From Cladopsammia gracilis (Eukaryota > Cnidaria > Anthozoa > Scleractinia > Dendrophylliidae): a stretch of DNA of 64,000 nucleotides. The DNA lies in contig JAJGOT010001035.1 in the NCBI GenBank assembly GCA_022457155.1, forward strand, positions 32,593-96,592, written 5' to 3'. The notes below the pieces were generated by a model that worked only from the letters and a program-made list of their open reading frames with translations, did no database searches and was not told where the DNA came from. Made by a program: the position numbers and the translations under genes. The stretch's first letter is position 1, and each line of letters opens with the position of its first letter. Positions 46,141 to 55,739 of this stretch are shown here, piece after piece.

Positions 46141-47815
46141 TTATTTACGTGACGCATGCAGAAGTGGATAATTCAAGACTCGCCTATTTTCAACAGGTTT
46201 TAGTCCCTTACTTAGACATGGGGTTACGTGTGCTTCAGCAACGGGACAGCAGTGTACTATTTGTTCATTCATTTTGTGGACTTACCTCAAACACAAGTTT
46301 ACTCTCCCGGGTGATCGCCTTTAATGCATACGGAGTCCCACTGTTATCCGAGTCAATGTATTGAATACACTTAATATTCTCTCCTTTCTCGTGTTTCTTG
46401 TCAATAATCGTCAATCCTTTTAAAAAATATGTAAAGGTAGAGTTAACGAAGAGCTGATTTGAATTGTTTTAATCCTGCATATAAACCTAATAAAGGGAGA
46501 TATGGCTGCTTTTGGTGAAATACAATGTATGTCCTAAACTCACTTTAGCATCAAGAAGACGAAATAAAATTATTTCGCAAAGTAGAACAAGCCTCAGTCA
46601 CGTTTTTATCGATTATATGAAAGACACCAGGGAAGAACTTGAAAATGTTAGCCGAAATATTTCAATTTCTTTAATCCATTTTACATTGGCCTTCCGCAGC
46701 CAATAGACTTTGTTAATAGTTTCGGTGCACCTATATGTTTTGTGGCCTCACAATAATGCTTATAATTACTGACATAGTGCGCCCCTTTAAGCCATATAAT
46801 ACGCTCTAACTGTTGAGGTTGTGGGCGTTATCCGACACTGTGGACATTGAAATAAAGTATCGTTCAATAGTATGGGCTTAAGGGTTATAACCAGGATGTT
46901 AGGTTTATTACTGTTACTTACTTGTAGTGCTGTCACTAGTAGTTGCGCCATTGCTATTTGCTTCACACTGTCCATTTATACATTGATTTATGTTTATCTT
47001 GATAAGGCGATCACCACAATTCTGCCTGAAAATTGAGCCTAGGCTACGATGGCTACGATTGCGTGAAACAATTGGAGTGGAACATGACAGCGCAACGCAA
47101 ACCAAGAACCACGTGATTGTCTACAGGTAACGGAATAATTAATTATAATTACTTTTTCTCTAAAGTGAAACAAGAAAATTTTATTTATAAAGGAGCTCGA
47201 TTTCAATAGTCCAGCGATACAAACATAGCCAAGAAACTAGTCTCATTTTAAATTATACTATAACCGTGGCTTGAAAGTTACTTCTTATTTGCACGGATTT
47301 TGAGGACTTGCCCTGAATCAAAACAATATTTTTGCACCAAAAACTTTCCCAGCAACAATTTTTCTAACTATAAAAGAACAGTTATCTATCGCAGACTCGA
47401 TCAACAGCCAACTTGTTAAACGACCTTCACCGGCAAGTGACCACCATTCAATCGATTCAACTGTATATTGCTGTGTTTTCAGGGACAGAGAGACACAATT
47501 AGTCTTAAAATTCTGTCACCAGTGTCAATATGATTTTGGTTCTGATTCGTTAACATCGAATTCTTCAAGAGGAAAAACTCCTTTAAATCACCAATCGCAA
47601 ATTAGAACTCACGCAGCATTTTCATGCTACATAGAATCACTATTGATCAATGCAACGCCGGAACAGTACTGTAGAGACACAATTGTAGATCGTAGACTCG
47701 AGCAACAGATAACTTGGCTAAACTTGTGACTAACTTGGACGTTTTTTTCTAATTGATTTCAATTATTACAAATTAAACTTGTTTTTGTACTTACAATAAA
47801 ATTTCTTGACTCCAT
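46141..47815 (-). CDS. Probable secreted protein gene, relative of the gene at 18054-24510
   Basis: Proposed exons: 47795-47815 (MESRNFI, donor GTAAGT), 46922-47120 (phase 0 to 1), 46286-46453 (56 codons, donor GTAAGT) and 46141-46206 (stop TAA). Exons 1+2 give a good signal peptide (hydrophobic core TITWFLVCVALSCS). Exon 2 ends with NCGDRLIKININQC and QCEA, like the stalk of the gene at 18-24 kb. Exon 3 has IKCIQYI and YALKAITRESKLVFE, matching its C-terminal domain (CIASI, YVLKV, LVFEV). The phase between exons 2 and 3 does not fit, so a small exon equivalent to the 65-bp exon of the relative is missing or decayed. A look-alike of that exon lies out of order in intron 1 (47268-47355, NIVLIQGK). 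The locus may be rearranged. AATAAA overlaps the stop. Confidence 0.42.
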
Positions 47816-47890
47816 TTGGATAGTCTCTTGTACTAACTTTTCGATGTTTGGCGGAGGACTCTTTTCTCTTGGCTGTGAGAGTGACTGTCG

Positions 47891-47898
47891 TTTTTATA
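47891..47898 (-). promoter_or_regulatory. TATA box upstream of the MESRNFI exon
   Basis: TATAAAAA on the minus strand, 76 bp upstream of the ATG. The duplicated first exons at 32300 and 54272 also have TATA-like boxes (51-60 bp upstream), which supports these as real first exons. Confidence 0.5.
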
Positions 47899-48257
47899 GC
47901 CGTTTTCAGATGGGGAACGTTTATTAAGGTCCATACGCCATGCTTAACAGGTATTTCCCCAACCTTTCACGAGCAAAGAATTTTCTTGAGAAGTCCATAA
48001 ATGGAAATATTTCAAATCCTGCCAAACTAGTCTTTCAGTAAGGTGAATAATACTTTGTGAAGTACGTGGTGCATGCTTTGCCATAGCCTTGACAATGTTT
48101 TAATTGGGACTAATACCAATTAAAGATTTAACGAAATATGTCTGCAGTCAGAGAAATAAAGTTACACAGTGTAGTACAGCCGGATTGTTCAACGGTAACC
48201 GTATCCGCTAGACAAGAAGGATTTTTGGTGGTTAAAGAATCGCTAAAATTAAATAAT

Positions 48258-48261
<4 letters not shown>

Positions 48262-48299
<38 letters not shown>

Positions 48300-48320
48300 T
48301 ATATATATATATATATATAG
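48262..48320. repeat. AT microsatellite
   Basis: (AT)n of about 58 bp directly next to the hairpin end of the inverted composite repeat. A second AT array lies at 49558-49624. Confidence 0.9.
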
Positions 48321-48323
48321 AGG

Positions 48324-49015
48324 TTACTTCACGGTTGGTGAGCGCGTACGATTTTTATTCACGAGTTGGGAAGAATCATAAAACGAACGAGCGAGGCTTT
48401 TCGAGCGAGTGAGTTTGTGATTCTTCCCAACGAGTGAATAAAAATCGTACAAGCGAACGAACCGTGAAGTAATTTGTTTATTATATGCATACTGAAATTT
48501 ACACAACAGAAAGACAAGACGAAACGATTAAATTATCAACACTTTAGTAGAAGGGTTCTTGGTTTATTGTCAGATTCAACTTTCAAGTGGAAAAATTCAC
48601 CAAATTCACACATTCACACATCACGCTTTGATAACAACAACAAATGGCGAGAGGTCAAACTTGCTTGCACGTTTGGCGATTTAATTGCTTTCTTTCACTT
48701 CTTTAGCTTTATTCTTTCTCCTGTTAAACGTAACGTGTATTTTCCATTTCAGCAAAATCTAGTAAAGTTCTTTTCTTTAGGTCCGCAGAAATCCGCATTT
48801 TTTCATTGAAGTGATGGAACTTCAAACTCTTTTGTCGCCATGAATGAATTTCTTCGAGGCCTTCAAGGAGGGCGAAGGCACACTGAATGGCGGGAATTCC
48901 CGTGTACGATTTTTGTCACTAGTGAAAAATGTCGTATCGCGATTCTGATTGGTCATATACGATATTCTTCACTAGTGAGGAAAATCGTATGACCAATAGG
49001 ATGGCTTGTCATACG
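48324..49015 (-). repeat. Composite repeat, inverted copy
   Basis: Reverse complement of 44600-46062 without the 732-bp nested element. It starts with the terminal hairpin (48324-48482, arms TTACTTCACGGTTxGT) and includes the captured exon (48655-48842) and the CACTAGTGA palindrome end. Confidence 0.8.
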
Positions 49016-49368
49016 TTAGTTTTTATACAATGAACTGAATACTACGCGCTCTGTGATTGGTTGTTGCCTATGATCTATCAGTGTACAGACGCACGGCTGA
49101 TGTCATAGAAAAATTGTTTGCTTTGTTTTGTCCAACATGGCGCACAGTTTTGAAAATGTTTGCGAGATTATTCTGGATTGAGTAAGTGAAAGCCTCGAAA
49201 AATGTTTAGCAGGAGCTGTTTACGAGCAAGAAAAAGAAGAAACCAAGGCGAAAAGTATTCTTGGCGACTTGAAAAATACCTAAACTGAAACAAATCTTCG
49301 AACTGTCGAGCTCTACGAGGCAAGTTCGTAATTTTACTCTTTTTACTTTTCTGTTCATTGTATAAAAC

Positions 49369-49550
49369 AAATAGATTCCATTTGGCCGTGTGTCTGTTCA
49401 GTTATAGATCACAGAAGACGTCAAAATGTGGTAAGAACATCAGTGACACACTCGCCTGCGGCTCGTGTGCCACTTTTTTGTTCTTACCACATTTTTGACG
49501 TCATCTGTGATCTATAACTGAACAGACACACGGCCAAATGGAATCTATCT
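49369..49550. mobile_element. Palindromic MITE between AT arrays
   Basis: Arms of about 75-80 bp (AGATTCCATTTGGCCGTGTG and its inverse) with a GC-rich centre (GCCTGCGGCTCGTG). No TSD resolved. Confidence 0.8.
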
Positions 49551-49592
49551 GTTAATAATATAAATATATATATATTATATAATAATATATAT

Positions 49593-49624
<32 letters not shown>

Positions 49625-49679
49625 ATGAGTTGTAATTATCAAGCTTCCAACTCCATGTCTTGACTTGATTGTACTTTAT

Positions 49680-49721
49680 TGACCCTACGTTTCGGCCATC
49701 ACGGCCTTCTTCAGGGGAGTT
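49680..49721 (-). ncRNA. Hammerhead ribozyme motif, intact core
   Basis: Minus strand: CTGAAGA, stem II AGGCC-GTGAT-GGCC, then GAAA-CGTA with cleavage expected after the A at 49686. The core fits CUGANGA/GAAA/UH. Stem III is only ACGU with no loop, the minimal form reported for Penelope-like element hammerheads. Stem I pairs CCC with GGG, then, after an internal loop, TTGTA with TACAA. An AATAAAG follows. It probably marks the end of a truncated Penelope-like element; flanking sequence to about 50060 shows no RT. Confidence 0.7.
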
Positions 49722-50059
49722 ACAAGTGTGGTAAGGCTTGCGTAAACCGTTGGCTATTCAAAACTATCAAACCGACAAACAGTTTGCTCTCTATTGATGT
49801 ATAGTATGTCATTATATTAGTTTTGAAACTGGCGCGTGAACGATATTTTTTCTGAAGGAAACCCGCGAAGGTTGGGACCTTGCGGATTTCATTAACTTTA
49901 CTCATAAAATACTTAAGAACCGTCGACTTGTTTATCATTATATAAATCAACCCATTTAAGGACTTTGGGTTTTTGCGGTTTCTTAACCAAACCAACAATC
50001 GCAGTTTCGCATTTTCCCTAATTATCAGTCGAATTCCTGAGTACCTTCCCATCGACCAT

Positions 50060-51640
50060 TTGCTTTAAATTTGTCTTTGAGGAGCAAAATAAAGGAATCA
50101 GAATTATTCTTTATTGAAAAAAAAAATTGTAAGTATCCGAGTATACCTTTAAAGGAAATTGACCCCAGAGCGGTGAACATTGACAAAGAAATGACCGTTT
50201 TGACCGGAAGTTTGTTAATGACGCGCGTTTTTTTTTTAAGCGCTGTTTTCTCAAAGGGAATTTTTGACCTGTAGGGAACGCTTTAAAGAGCTACAACACA
50301 TTCTCGCGCGATTACTCAATTTTTTTCGCCTTATTTCTAAAATGTTCCGTATACTTTGACTTAAATTGAATATGAATATTTAAAGTCAGAGGATAACTAG
50401 CTTTCACGACTTAAATGTATTCACTGTGGCTTGCCGAGTATATCTATAAGAGAACAACGCCGTTTGGTATGATATAAGGTGGTTCTTACTACATTTTGTT
50501 AAGTAATGGCTACTGTTGCATAAGTTGCCGGTTGTTCATGAGGAGTTTTTTGGGTTGGGTGCTGAGTTCTCTTCGAAAAAAAATAGTTAAAAATAGTTAG
50601 AACTGAAAGTCTAAGATCCTCTCCATTGATAAAACTTTTTTCTAATCCAGATTGGTGGTATGAAAGAGAAGATGGTGTCAGGTACTAGCCTCAATGAGTT
50701 TAACATTGGTTGCGTACATTGAGTCGAATTCACTTACAAATACAGCTATTTCAATTAACGTTGTCGGATGAAAGCTCAAAGCTACAAGCCAAGATAGTTG
50801 GGAGCGGCGCAAAAGAAACGTTTTTCCCGCTCGTCGCATCGCTCATTCGCGCCTTTTCTTTTCATTTCGCCGTTCCCAACTATCTGCATGCCTGGAACAG
50901 GCGCTCGATTTACTCGTTCGGTCTTGACTTGTAGGCTTTGAGATTTGAGCTTTGAGCTTTCACCCGACAACGTTAATTGAAATAGCTGTATCCCGTTTGA
51001 GGTTTCATCTTGTTCCGGAGGTAAAATCATGGTCAATATAATGTTTCCATAAGAGGAATTTTAACTGCGACGATAGAAAGGAAAGGAGTAGCCTCCGTTT
51101 CAACTACTCATTTTCGGCAAAAAAAAAAAAAATCTAGTCGCGACGACTGGTTGCAGAAATTCCAAATTCTAATTCCTATATTTTAAATTCTAAATTGAAA
51201 TTAAAGGGACTGGCGGCGGCGACTAAAAAACTTGTTAAACTGATTTGATGCGGACTTTCCCTGAACTGACACAAAGTTAAATTAAAACTGTCATCAGTTT
51301 TTCTCTGAAGTGAAACAAAGAAACAAAATTTATAAAGGAACTCAATATTGGAATAGTTCATCGATACACTGCCAAGGAACAAGTCACATTTTAAATTTCA
51401 TGAACCAACAATTCGCAATTTCATTGTTGGTTACTTTATTGTATCTTGTCAATTTTAATCTTAGTTAGGACACGACGTCCACAAAGTCTAGATCTAATCT
51501 TGTCAAAATGTCGTTTTTACTTTCCATCGCCTCAAGAGGACCCTAATTCATCCAAAACTATTAAAATATTTCATTTTACAATAATTAGAAATTACTGCAA
51601 CACAGTACATGCAATCATTTTTGGAAACTTAATTTCAGCG
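50060..51640. other. No gene seen; one MITE at 50740-50991
   Basis: The MITE has inverted ends ATACAGCTATTTCAATTAACG (left) and its inverse, arms of about 45 bp with a CTTTGAGCTTT sub-repeat. About 51280-51420 matches 47140-47270 (intron of the 46-48 kb gene), so the neighbourhood is part of the gene-family duplication. No coding sequence supported. Confidence 0.65.
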
Positions 51641-51642
51641 AT

Positions 51643-51766
51643 TCATGAGCCATATGGCTTAAAAGTTGCGTACTTGCACGGATTTTGTGTGACTCTGTCC
51701 TGAATCGACACCATATTTGGCACTAAAATCTTTTCCACAACAATTGTTCTAATTATAAAAAAAAGT
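51643..51766 (-). pseudogene. Exon remnant of the duplicated gene family
   Basis: A frame with VPNMVSIQDRVTQNPCKYAT ends at a TGA (51643-51645). It aligns with the block at 47268-47355 (AKNIVLIQGK) and more weakly with the 65-bp exon of the 18-24 kb gene (ENLVLIKGTEK). It has no convincing donor and is cut off from the first exon at 54272 by the 2.1-kb hAT insertion. Confidence 0.4.
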
Positions 51767-52407
51767 ACAGTCGTCAGGGCCCGCGGAGCAGATTTTAAAG
51801 TGTGGGGGCTAAAGCGAACGCGTAAGCGTGAGCTACTTTGGGGTCCGTGGGCATGCCCCCCCCCCCCCCCCCCCCCCCGGAAATGTTTGAATGTTAGGCG
51901 GCTTAAATGGGCAGGAAATAAATAAAAAATTGGTAATCGTATGGCAAATGACACATTGTATTTAATGGATAACTCATCCGCAAAATTACCATTTATATCT
52001 TATCAATAGTATAAACCCAACCGATTCGTGCATCGCAAGCTCGACTTCACAAACTAAAGCTTTCTCAACACATACTGACTTCACAGACCTGAGCTTTTTA
52101 ATCGTGCCCTTGGCTACGAGCCAAGCGCACGACTTATAAAATGGGCTCCAATAAGTAAAAAAGTTCACTTTTTCAAGTGGTTTATAGCATGAGGCGAAGT
52201 GTTACGTCATATCAGTTGATGTGTGACGTCATATCAGTTGATATAGCAACTTCAAGCTCATGGATGATTGGATTTATTTACAACATAAGAAAAAGGAAAA
52301 TGACGAAACAAAACATATCAAGTAAAATAAACTTACATTAATAAGAAATAGCACACAAACTGCACTGACAAACATGACAATAAAACGCATGTTGGAAAAC
52401 AAAATAT

Positions 52408-52450
52408 TAACTTGACGTTTCGTATGTTACAACATACATCCTCAGAAGTG
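52408..52450 (-). ncRNA. Hammerhead ribozyme motif, left arm
   Basis: Minus strand: stem I ACTT, CTGAGGA, stem II GTATGTT-GT-AACATAC, GAAACGTC, stem I AAGT. All conserved core positions fit; stem III is the minimal ACGU. Cleavage expected after the C at 52414. Confidence 0.75.
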
Positions 52451-52608
52451 ACCGTTTAGAATACAAGTAACAACTAAATTTAAATGAATAATAAGTAACT
52501 AAATAACAACAACAATAACATAAGATGAGAAAAAATTGCATATAAAAGATGCAAACTAATAAAATTAGTTAAAATTTAAATTTAGTTGTTACTTGTATTC
52601 TAAACGGT

Positions 52609-52650
52609 CATTTCTGAGGATGTATGTTGTAACATACGAAACGTCAAGTT
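52609..52650 (+). ncRNA. Hammerhead ribozyme motif, right arm
   Basis: Plus strand: CTGAGGA (52614-52620), the same perfect stem II, GAAACGTC (638-645), cleavage after 52645. Stem I is ATTT/AAGT, where one C-to-T change against the other arm leaves a T-G wobble, so pairing is kept. Confidence 0.75.
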
Positions 52651-53182
52651 AATATTTTGTTTTCCAACATGCGTTTTATTGTCATGTTTGTCACTGCAGT
52701 TTGTGTGCTATTTCTTATTAAGCTACGATGGCCAAGGAGAATTATTTTTTACGAAAATTACATTATTGCCGGGTTTGGCGAGAGTTCCATTCGATAACGA
52801 TTTCGTTTTCTTTCCTTTCGAGCAACAGATAAATGGAAGTAATATAAAAGTTAAAGTTGACCCGTTGCATGCACGAGTGATTGCGAAAGACTGATTAAAG
52901 GTTTCAAATGACGTACAGCGTAGTAACGTTCGTGACGGATCACCTAGTGTGACCGGGAAAGCGACTGCACATGTAAAACAAATCATAACAATATATTGAA
53001 TTAATTCTCGTACCCTAGGGACACTTACAAGACCCTTAAAGCATCTTAAAGCACGACTTCACTACTCGAAGAGTTGTTGTTCTTGTTCTAAACATTGTAA
53101 CAAACACAACGAAGAAAATAACCGCTGCTGAAGGAGTTATTGATGACAAACGATTAAACTAACGTCTGAGTATCATGACATA

Positions 53183-53385
53183 TAGACTACGAGCAGTCTC
53201 TCTTTCCCAGCTTAGTCCGTCGAGCGAGAAACGAAAAAACATTAGCGAACGGATAATGGCCGCGCGAAACTGGGGGCGAGGCAGGCGCGCCTTGCCCCCG
53301 GTTCGCGCGGCCATTATCCGTTCGCTAATGTTTTTCGTTTCTCTCTCGTCGGACTAAGCTGGGAAAGAGAGACTGCTCGTATCTA
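53183..53385. mobile_element. Mutator-type MITE with 9-bp TSD
   Basis: A 203-bp near-perfect palindrome, ends TAGACTACGAGCAGTCTC and (reverse complement) TAGATACGAGCAGTCTC, flanked by CATGACATA (53174-53182 and 53386-53394). A 9-bp duplication fits Mutator-like elements. Confidence 0.88.
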
Positions 53386-53462
53386 CATGACATAAGTTTG
53401 TTTAAAGATAAAGTCAGTTTCCTTAAAGCTCCCGAAATGTCTTTTTCGATTATCATCTGACT

Positions 53463-53651
53463 CTAGCAAATTAACTCATTGGCCATGTCAAGAAGGCAAA
53501 GTTTGTCTGTTCTCTTCTTGTGAGTGTTAACTATGGTCAGGTTGCTGAACTCTCTCGCTTTCATTGTAGAACGGAAACAGGTTTTCAATCTTCGAATAGC
53601 GGAAAATGATCGTTCGCCCGCTGCGCTGTTTGCCAGGTTTACCAGAACAAG
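53463..53651 (-). pseudogene. hAT transposase C-terminal (dimerisation) fragment
   Basis: 63 codons ending at TAG. NLANSAAGERSFSAIRRLKT, then FRSTM and HKKRTDKL, is the hAT family dimerisation motif (usual form S-x-E/S-RSFSA-x-R-x-IKT-x-LRSTM). The N-terminal zinc finger and catalytic DDE core are missing. This identifies the surrounding 2.1-kb element. Confidence 0.85.
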
Positions 53652-54271
53652 CTTTCAGACGGTAATGATAGATTTAATCGCGTCCACTCGACCTCGTCCT
53701 CGTCGACTCAATTGGTTATTGTTATATTTCATTGAAAACTAGAACAAAAAGCAGACTTTGTTAACAAAGCATTTCGAAATGTCCATTAGTAGATCTTTTG
53801 CCCTTAAAAGTGGGGGGGGGGTTAAAGCCACCCCTCCGCCTTCCCCTGCATGCGCGGTGCCTGGTCGTGAGACTGAACTATCGATAACAGACTCGAAGAA
53901 CAGCCAACTTGGCTTAATGGGCAACTGTTTTTTAGTCTTTTCGTAAACGTTTTGTAAGAGTGGCCACCTTTCAATTGATTTAGTAACTCTATACCGTTGA
54001 AAAAATTCGTAAAACTCTGTTAGCAGTGTCTTGCTCGCTTTAATGCGAGAACTATCAATATGATCTTTCTGCGACGCAAAACCAATCATCGTTAGAATTG
54101 ATCGCCAATCGAAAATTGAAACTCACGCAGAATTTTTATTCTATTTAGTATCAGAACGTCGATACAAGGGGCACTGTTTTGTCAATTACCTAAGTGTTAT
54201 TTTACCCTATTTAACAAAGTTATCTATTCATCTATAACTTATTTCAACTAACTACTTGTTTTTATACTTAC

Positions 54272-54353
54272 AAAAGAATGTTTCGACTCCATTTGGCTTG
54301 TCCGGCTCTTTTACTTAGTCTAACTTTTTCATGTTTGACTATCCTTTTTATAT
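54272..54353 (-). pseudogene. First exon and promoter of a duplicated MESK-type gene
   Basis: 21-nt exon 54272-54292 (MESKHSF), donor GTAAGTAT, TATA-like TATAAAAAG at 54345-54353. Same length, phase and donor as 32300 and 47795. Downstream exons are not intact, and a 2.1-kb hAT element lies between this exon and the exon remnant at 51643. Confidence 0.5.
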
Positions 54354-54786
54354 GCCCGGTACGTGCGCCTTTTTCGAAATTTTTCCGCATCAAACCAAAA
54401 GGTGCATTGTTTGGTTCCAGAAAATATCCGTACCCCCCCCCCCCCCCCCCCCCCCCACGGAAGACAGTTGGAAATTCCGAGGGGAGGGGGGGTTGAAAGG
54501 CAGAAATTTCCGAGGGGTTGGGGGGGTTCACGAGAAGCTTCTTTTCCAGAGGGTGATGAATCACGAAAAGCACGGCGCAATACTTACGTACGCTGTTTAA
54601 AAAAAAAAAAAATCAGAGCTCCTGTCCATTGAGATGAAGTTAACATTATAAGCTTTAATGTTTCTGTTTTTGCTTTGAGTTTGCTAGCGCTGCAAGTTAT
54701 CCCGGCGAAGAACGAAGTGTTTTTGAACGAAGCATCGTCAAAATGGCGGACGTGACAGGAAACTCGTCCCCGGACTCCCAGCGGTA

Positions 54787-55043
54787 AAGATTGCTCTGTA
54801 AGCGAACATTTTTCTCTTGACCCCGTACTTGTTCTTTATCCTTGTTTGTTTGCTGTGTATCTGTGTTTTTAGAACTATAATATGTAATAAATAAGTATAT
54901 CCAAATAGCTTGTTTTAAGTTGTAACCTTGTATTGTTAGTTGTTTTGTAATTTTTTTTGTTTATTTATGTATTTTATAAATTGTAAAGAGTTGTTAACAC
55001 TAATAAAGTGCCAAAAAAAAAAAAAAAAAACAAAAACAAAAGT
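54787..55043 (+). mobile_element. LINE-like or transcript 3' end with poly(A) tail
   Basis: About 255 bp absent from copy A (A reads GCGGTATCTTGTTTTCG-TTGCGACG). It ends CTAATAAAGTGCC followed by 18 A residues, an AATAAA about 8 bp before the tail, showing reverse transcription of a polyadenylated RNA. No coding sequence. Confidence 0.75.
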
Positions 55044-55428
55044 TGCGACGTATGAAAGTCCCTTCACTTCCGGTCACCGAATATTATTTTTCTTTGTGAA
55101 TACTTGTGAATCAAAATCTCTTCCAATCTTTATTACTTATGAAAATGCAAAGACTATCTCCTAATAAACATATAAAATTATCAGCGCTTTGAAGCAAAGG
55201 AGTGAATTTCGGCTTTTCTTGCGGTTGCCTAGCACGTGATAAATTTCTTCCCCCGATCAAATTTCACGTTCGTCGTAAACATCATCAGACTGAACCGCAG
55301 AACGCAACAATTTTATTATTTCTAGCGGATAATTGCGAAGCAAACATCATTCAACGGCGCTTGTTCACAAACATTTGTGTCAAAATGTTTACTATTATTT
55401 ATTTGTAGCGGATAACTGCGAAGCGAAC

Positions 55429-55445
55429 GGGAATCCCGAAACGTC
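55429..55445 (+). ncRNA. 3' half of a hammerhead at the insertion junction
   Basis: GGG-AAT-CCC (stem II) followed by GAAACGTC, starting exactly at the TSD boundary. The CUGANGA half is missing, so it cannot be active as it stands. The GAAACGTC end is the same as in the intact motifs at 52.4 kb. Confidence 0.55.
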
Positions 55446-55486
55446 GAGTTGGACATCGAGTTCGAGTTCGAGTTCGAGTTCGAGTT

Positions 55487-55739
55487 GGAATAATAATGGT
55501 AAAAACGGCAAACTGATCCTTACGGCAAAAAGAAAAGATAGAGACAGAAGTGAAATAAAAAAAACAATAAAAAATTGAATATATTTGCCCGATATTTCGG
55601 TTCGCAAAACAAACCTTCTACGGGTGCTAGAAAACAAAAATGAATACAGAAATAAAATGACCGTTACATATAAATCATTTGAAATATGACATACAACAGA
55701 ATAACAGAAAGTGATTGGTAACAAATAAGCTAAATGTCA
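55487..55739. repeat. Penelope-like terminal repeat, left arm
   Basis: Inverted copy of 58090-58350 (shared GGTAAAAACGGCAAACTGATC, TTTGCCCGATATTTCGG, AGTGATTGGTAACAAATA). Penelope-like elements are known to carry such terminal repeats in direct or inverted arrangement. The outward hammerhead-like motif lies at 55585-55630. Confidence 0.85.
55585..55630 (-). ncRNA. Hammerhead-like motif, altered core (left arm)
   Basis: Minus strand: stem II GGTTTG-TTTTG-CGAACC, GAAATATC with stem III ATAT, and stem I toward GGGC. The first core box reads CCGTAGA instead of CUGANGA: U4 and A6 are changed. The right arm has the same change, so it was present in the copied element. Confidence 0.45.

Larger units (their letters stand above)
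52338..52720. mobile_element. Palindromic Penelope-like terminal repeat pair with two hammerheads
   Basis: Arms 52338-52486 and 52573-52720 are about 148-bp inverted copies (TAATAAGAAATAGCACACAA at the outer left, its inverse at the outer right) around an 86-bp AT-rich spacer. Each arm carries a hammerhead facing outward. The intact Penelope-like element at 55.5-58.3 kb has the same plan: inverted terminal repeats with outward hammerhead-like motifs. This may be a non-autonomous or deleted derivative; no RT is present. Confidence 0.75.
51775..53863. mobile_element. hAT transposon remnant, about 2.1 kb
   Basis: Ends CAGGGCCCGCGG and (reverse complement) CAGGCACCGCGC, each followed by TTTTAAxG and a G/C run. 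GTCGT flanks both sides. Copies at 31.9 kb and 47.4 kb run across the site uninterrupted. The interior holds a hAT transposase C-terminal remnant (53463-53651) plus two nested insertions: the ribozyme palindrome at 52338-52720 and a MITE at 53183-53385. Confidence 0.75.

Noticed and set aside
48262..49624. AT arrays as replication origin or promoter
   Set aside because: Simple microsatellites next to MITE ends; nothing else supports a function.
49720..50052. 110-residue frame as a Penelope-like protein beside the hammerhead
   Set aside because: No RT or GIY-YIG motif is visible; it overlaps the ribozyme flank by chance.
53424..53440. CCCGAAATGTC as a further hammerhead end
   Set aside because: No stem II pairs before it and no CUGANGA-like box is near.
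53739..54089. 116-residue frame (MIGFASQKDH...) as an exon of the MESK-type gene
   Set aside because: The same block in copy C has stops and frame changes and no fitting splice sites; its end runs into the hAT element.
54278..54632. Proline-rich open frames around the C run
   Set aside because: Produced by homopolymer C/G tracts at a transposon end.
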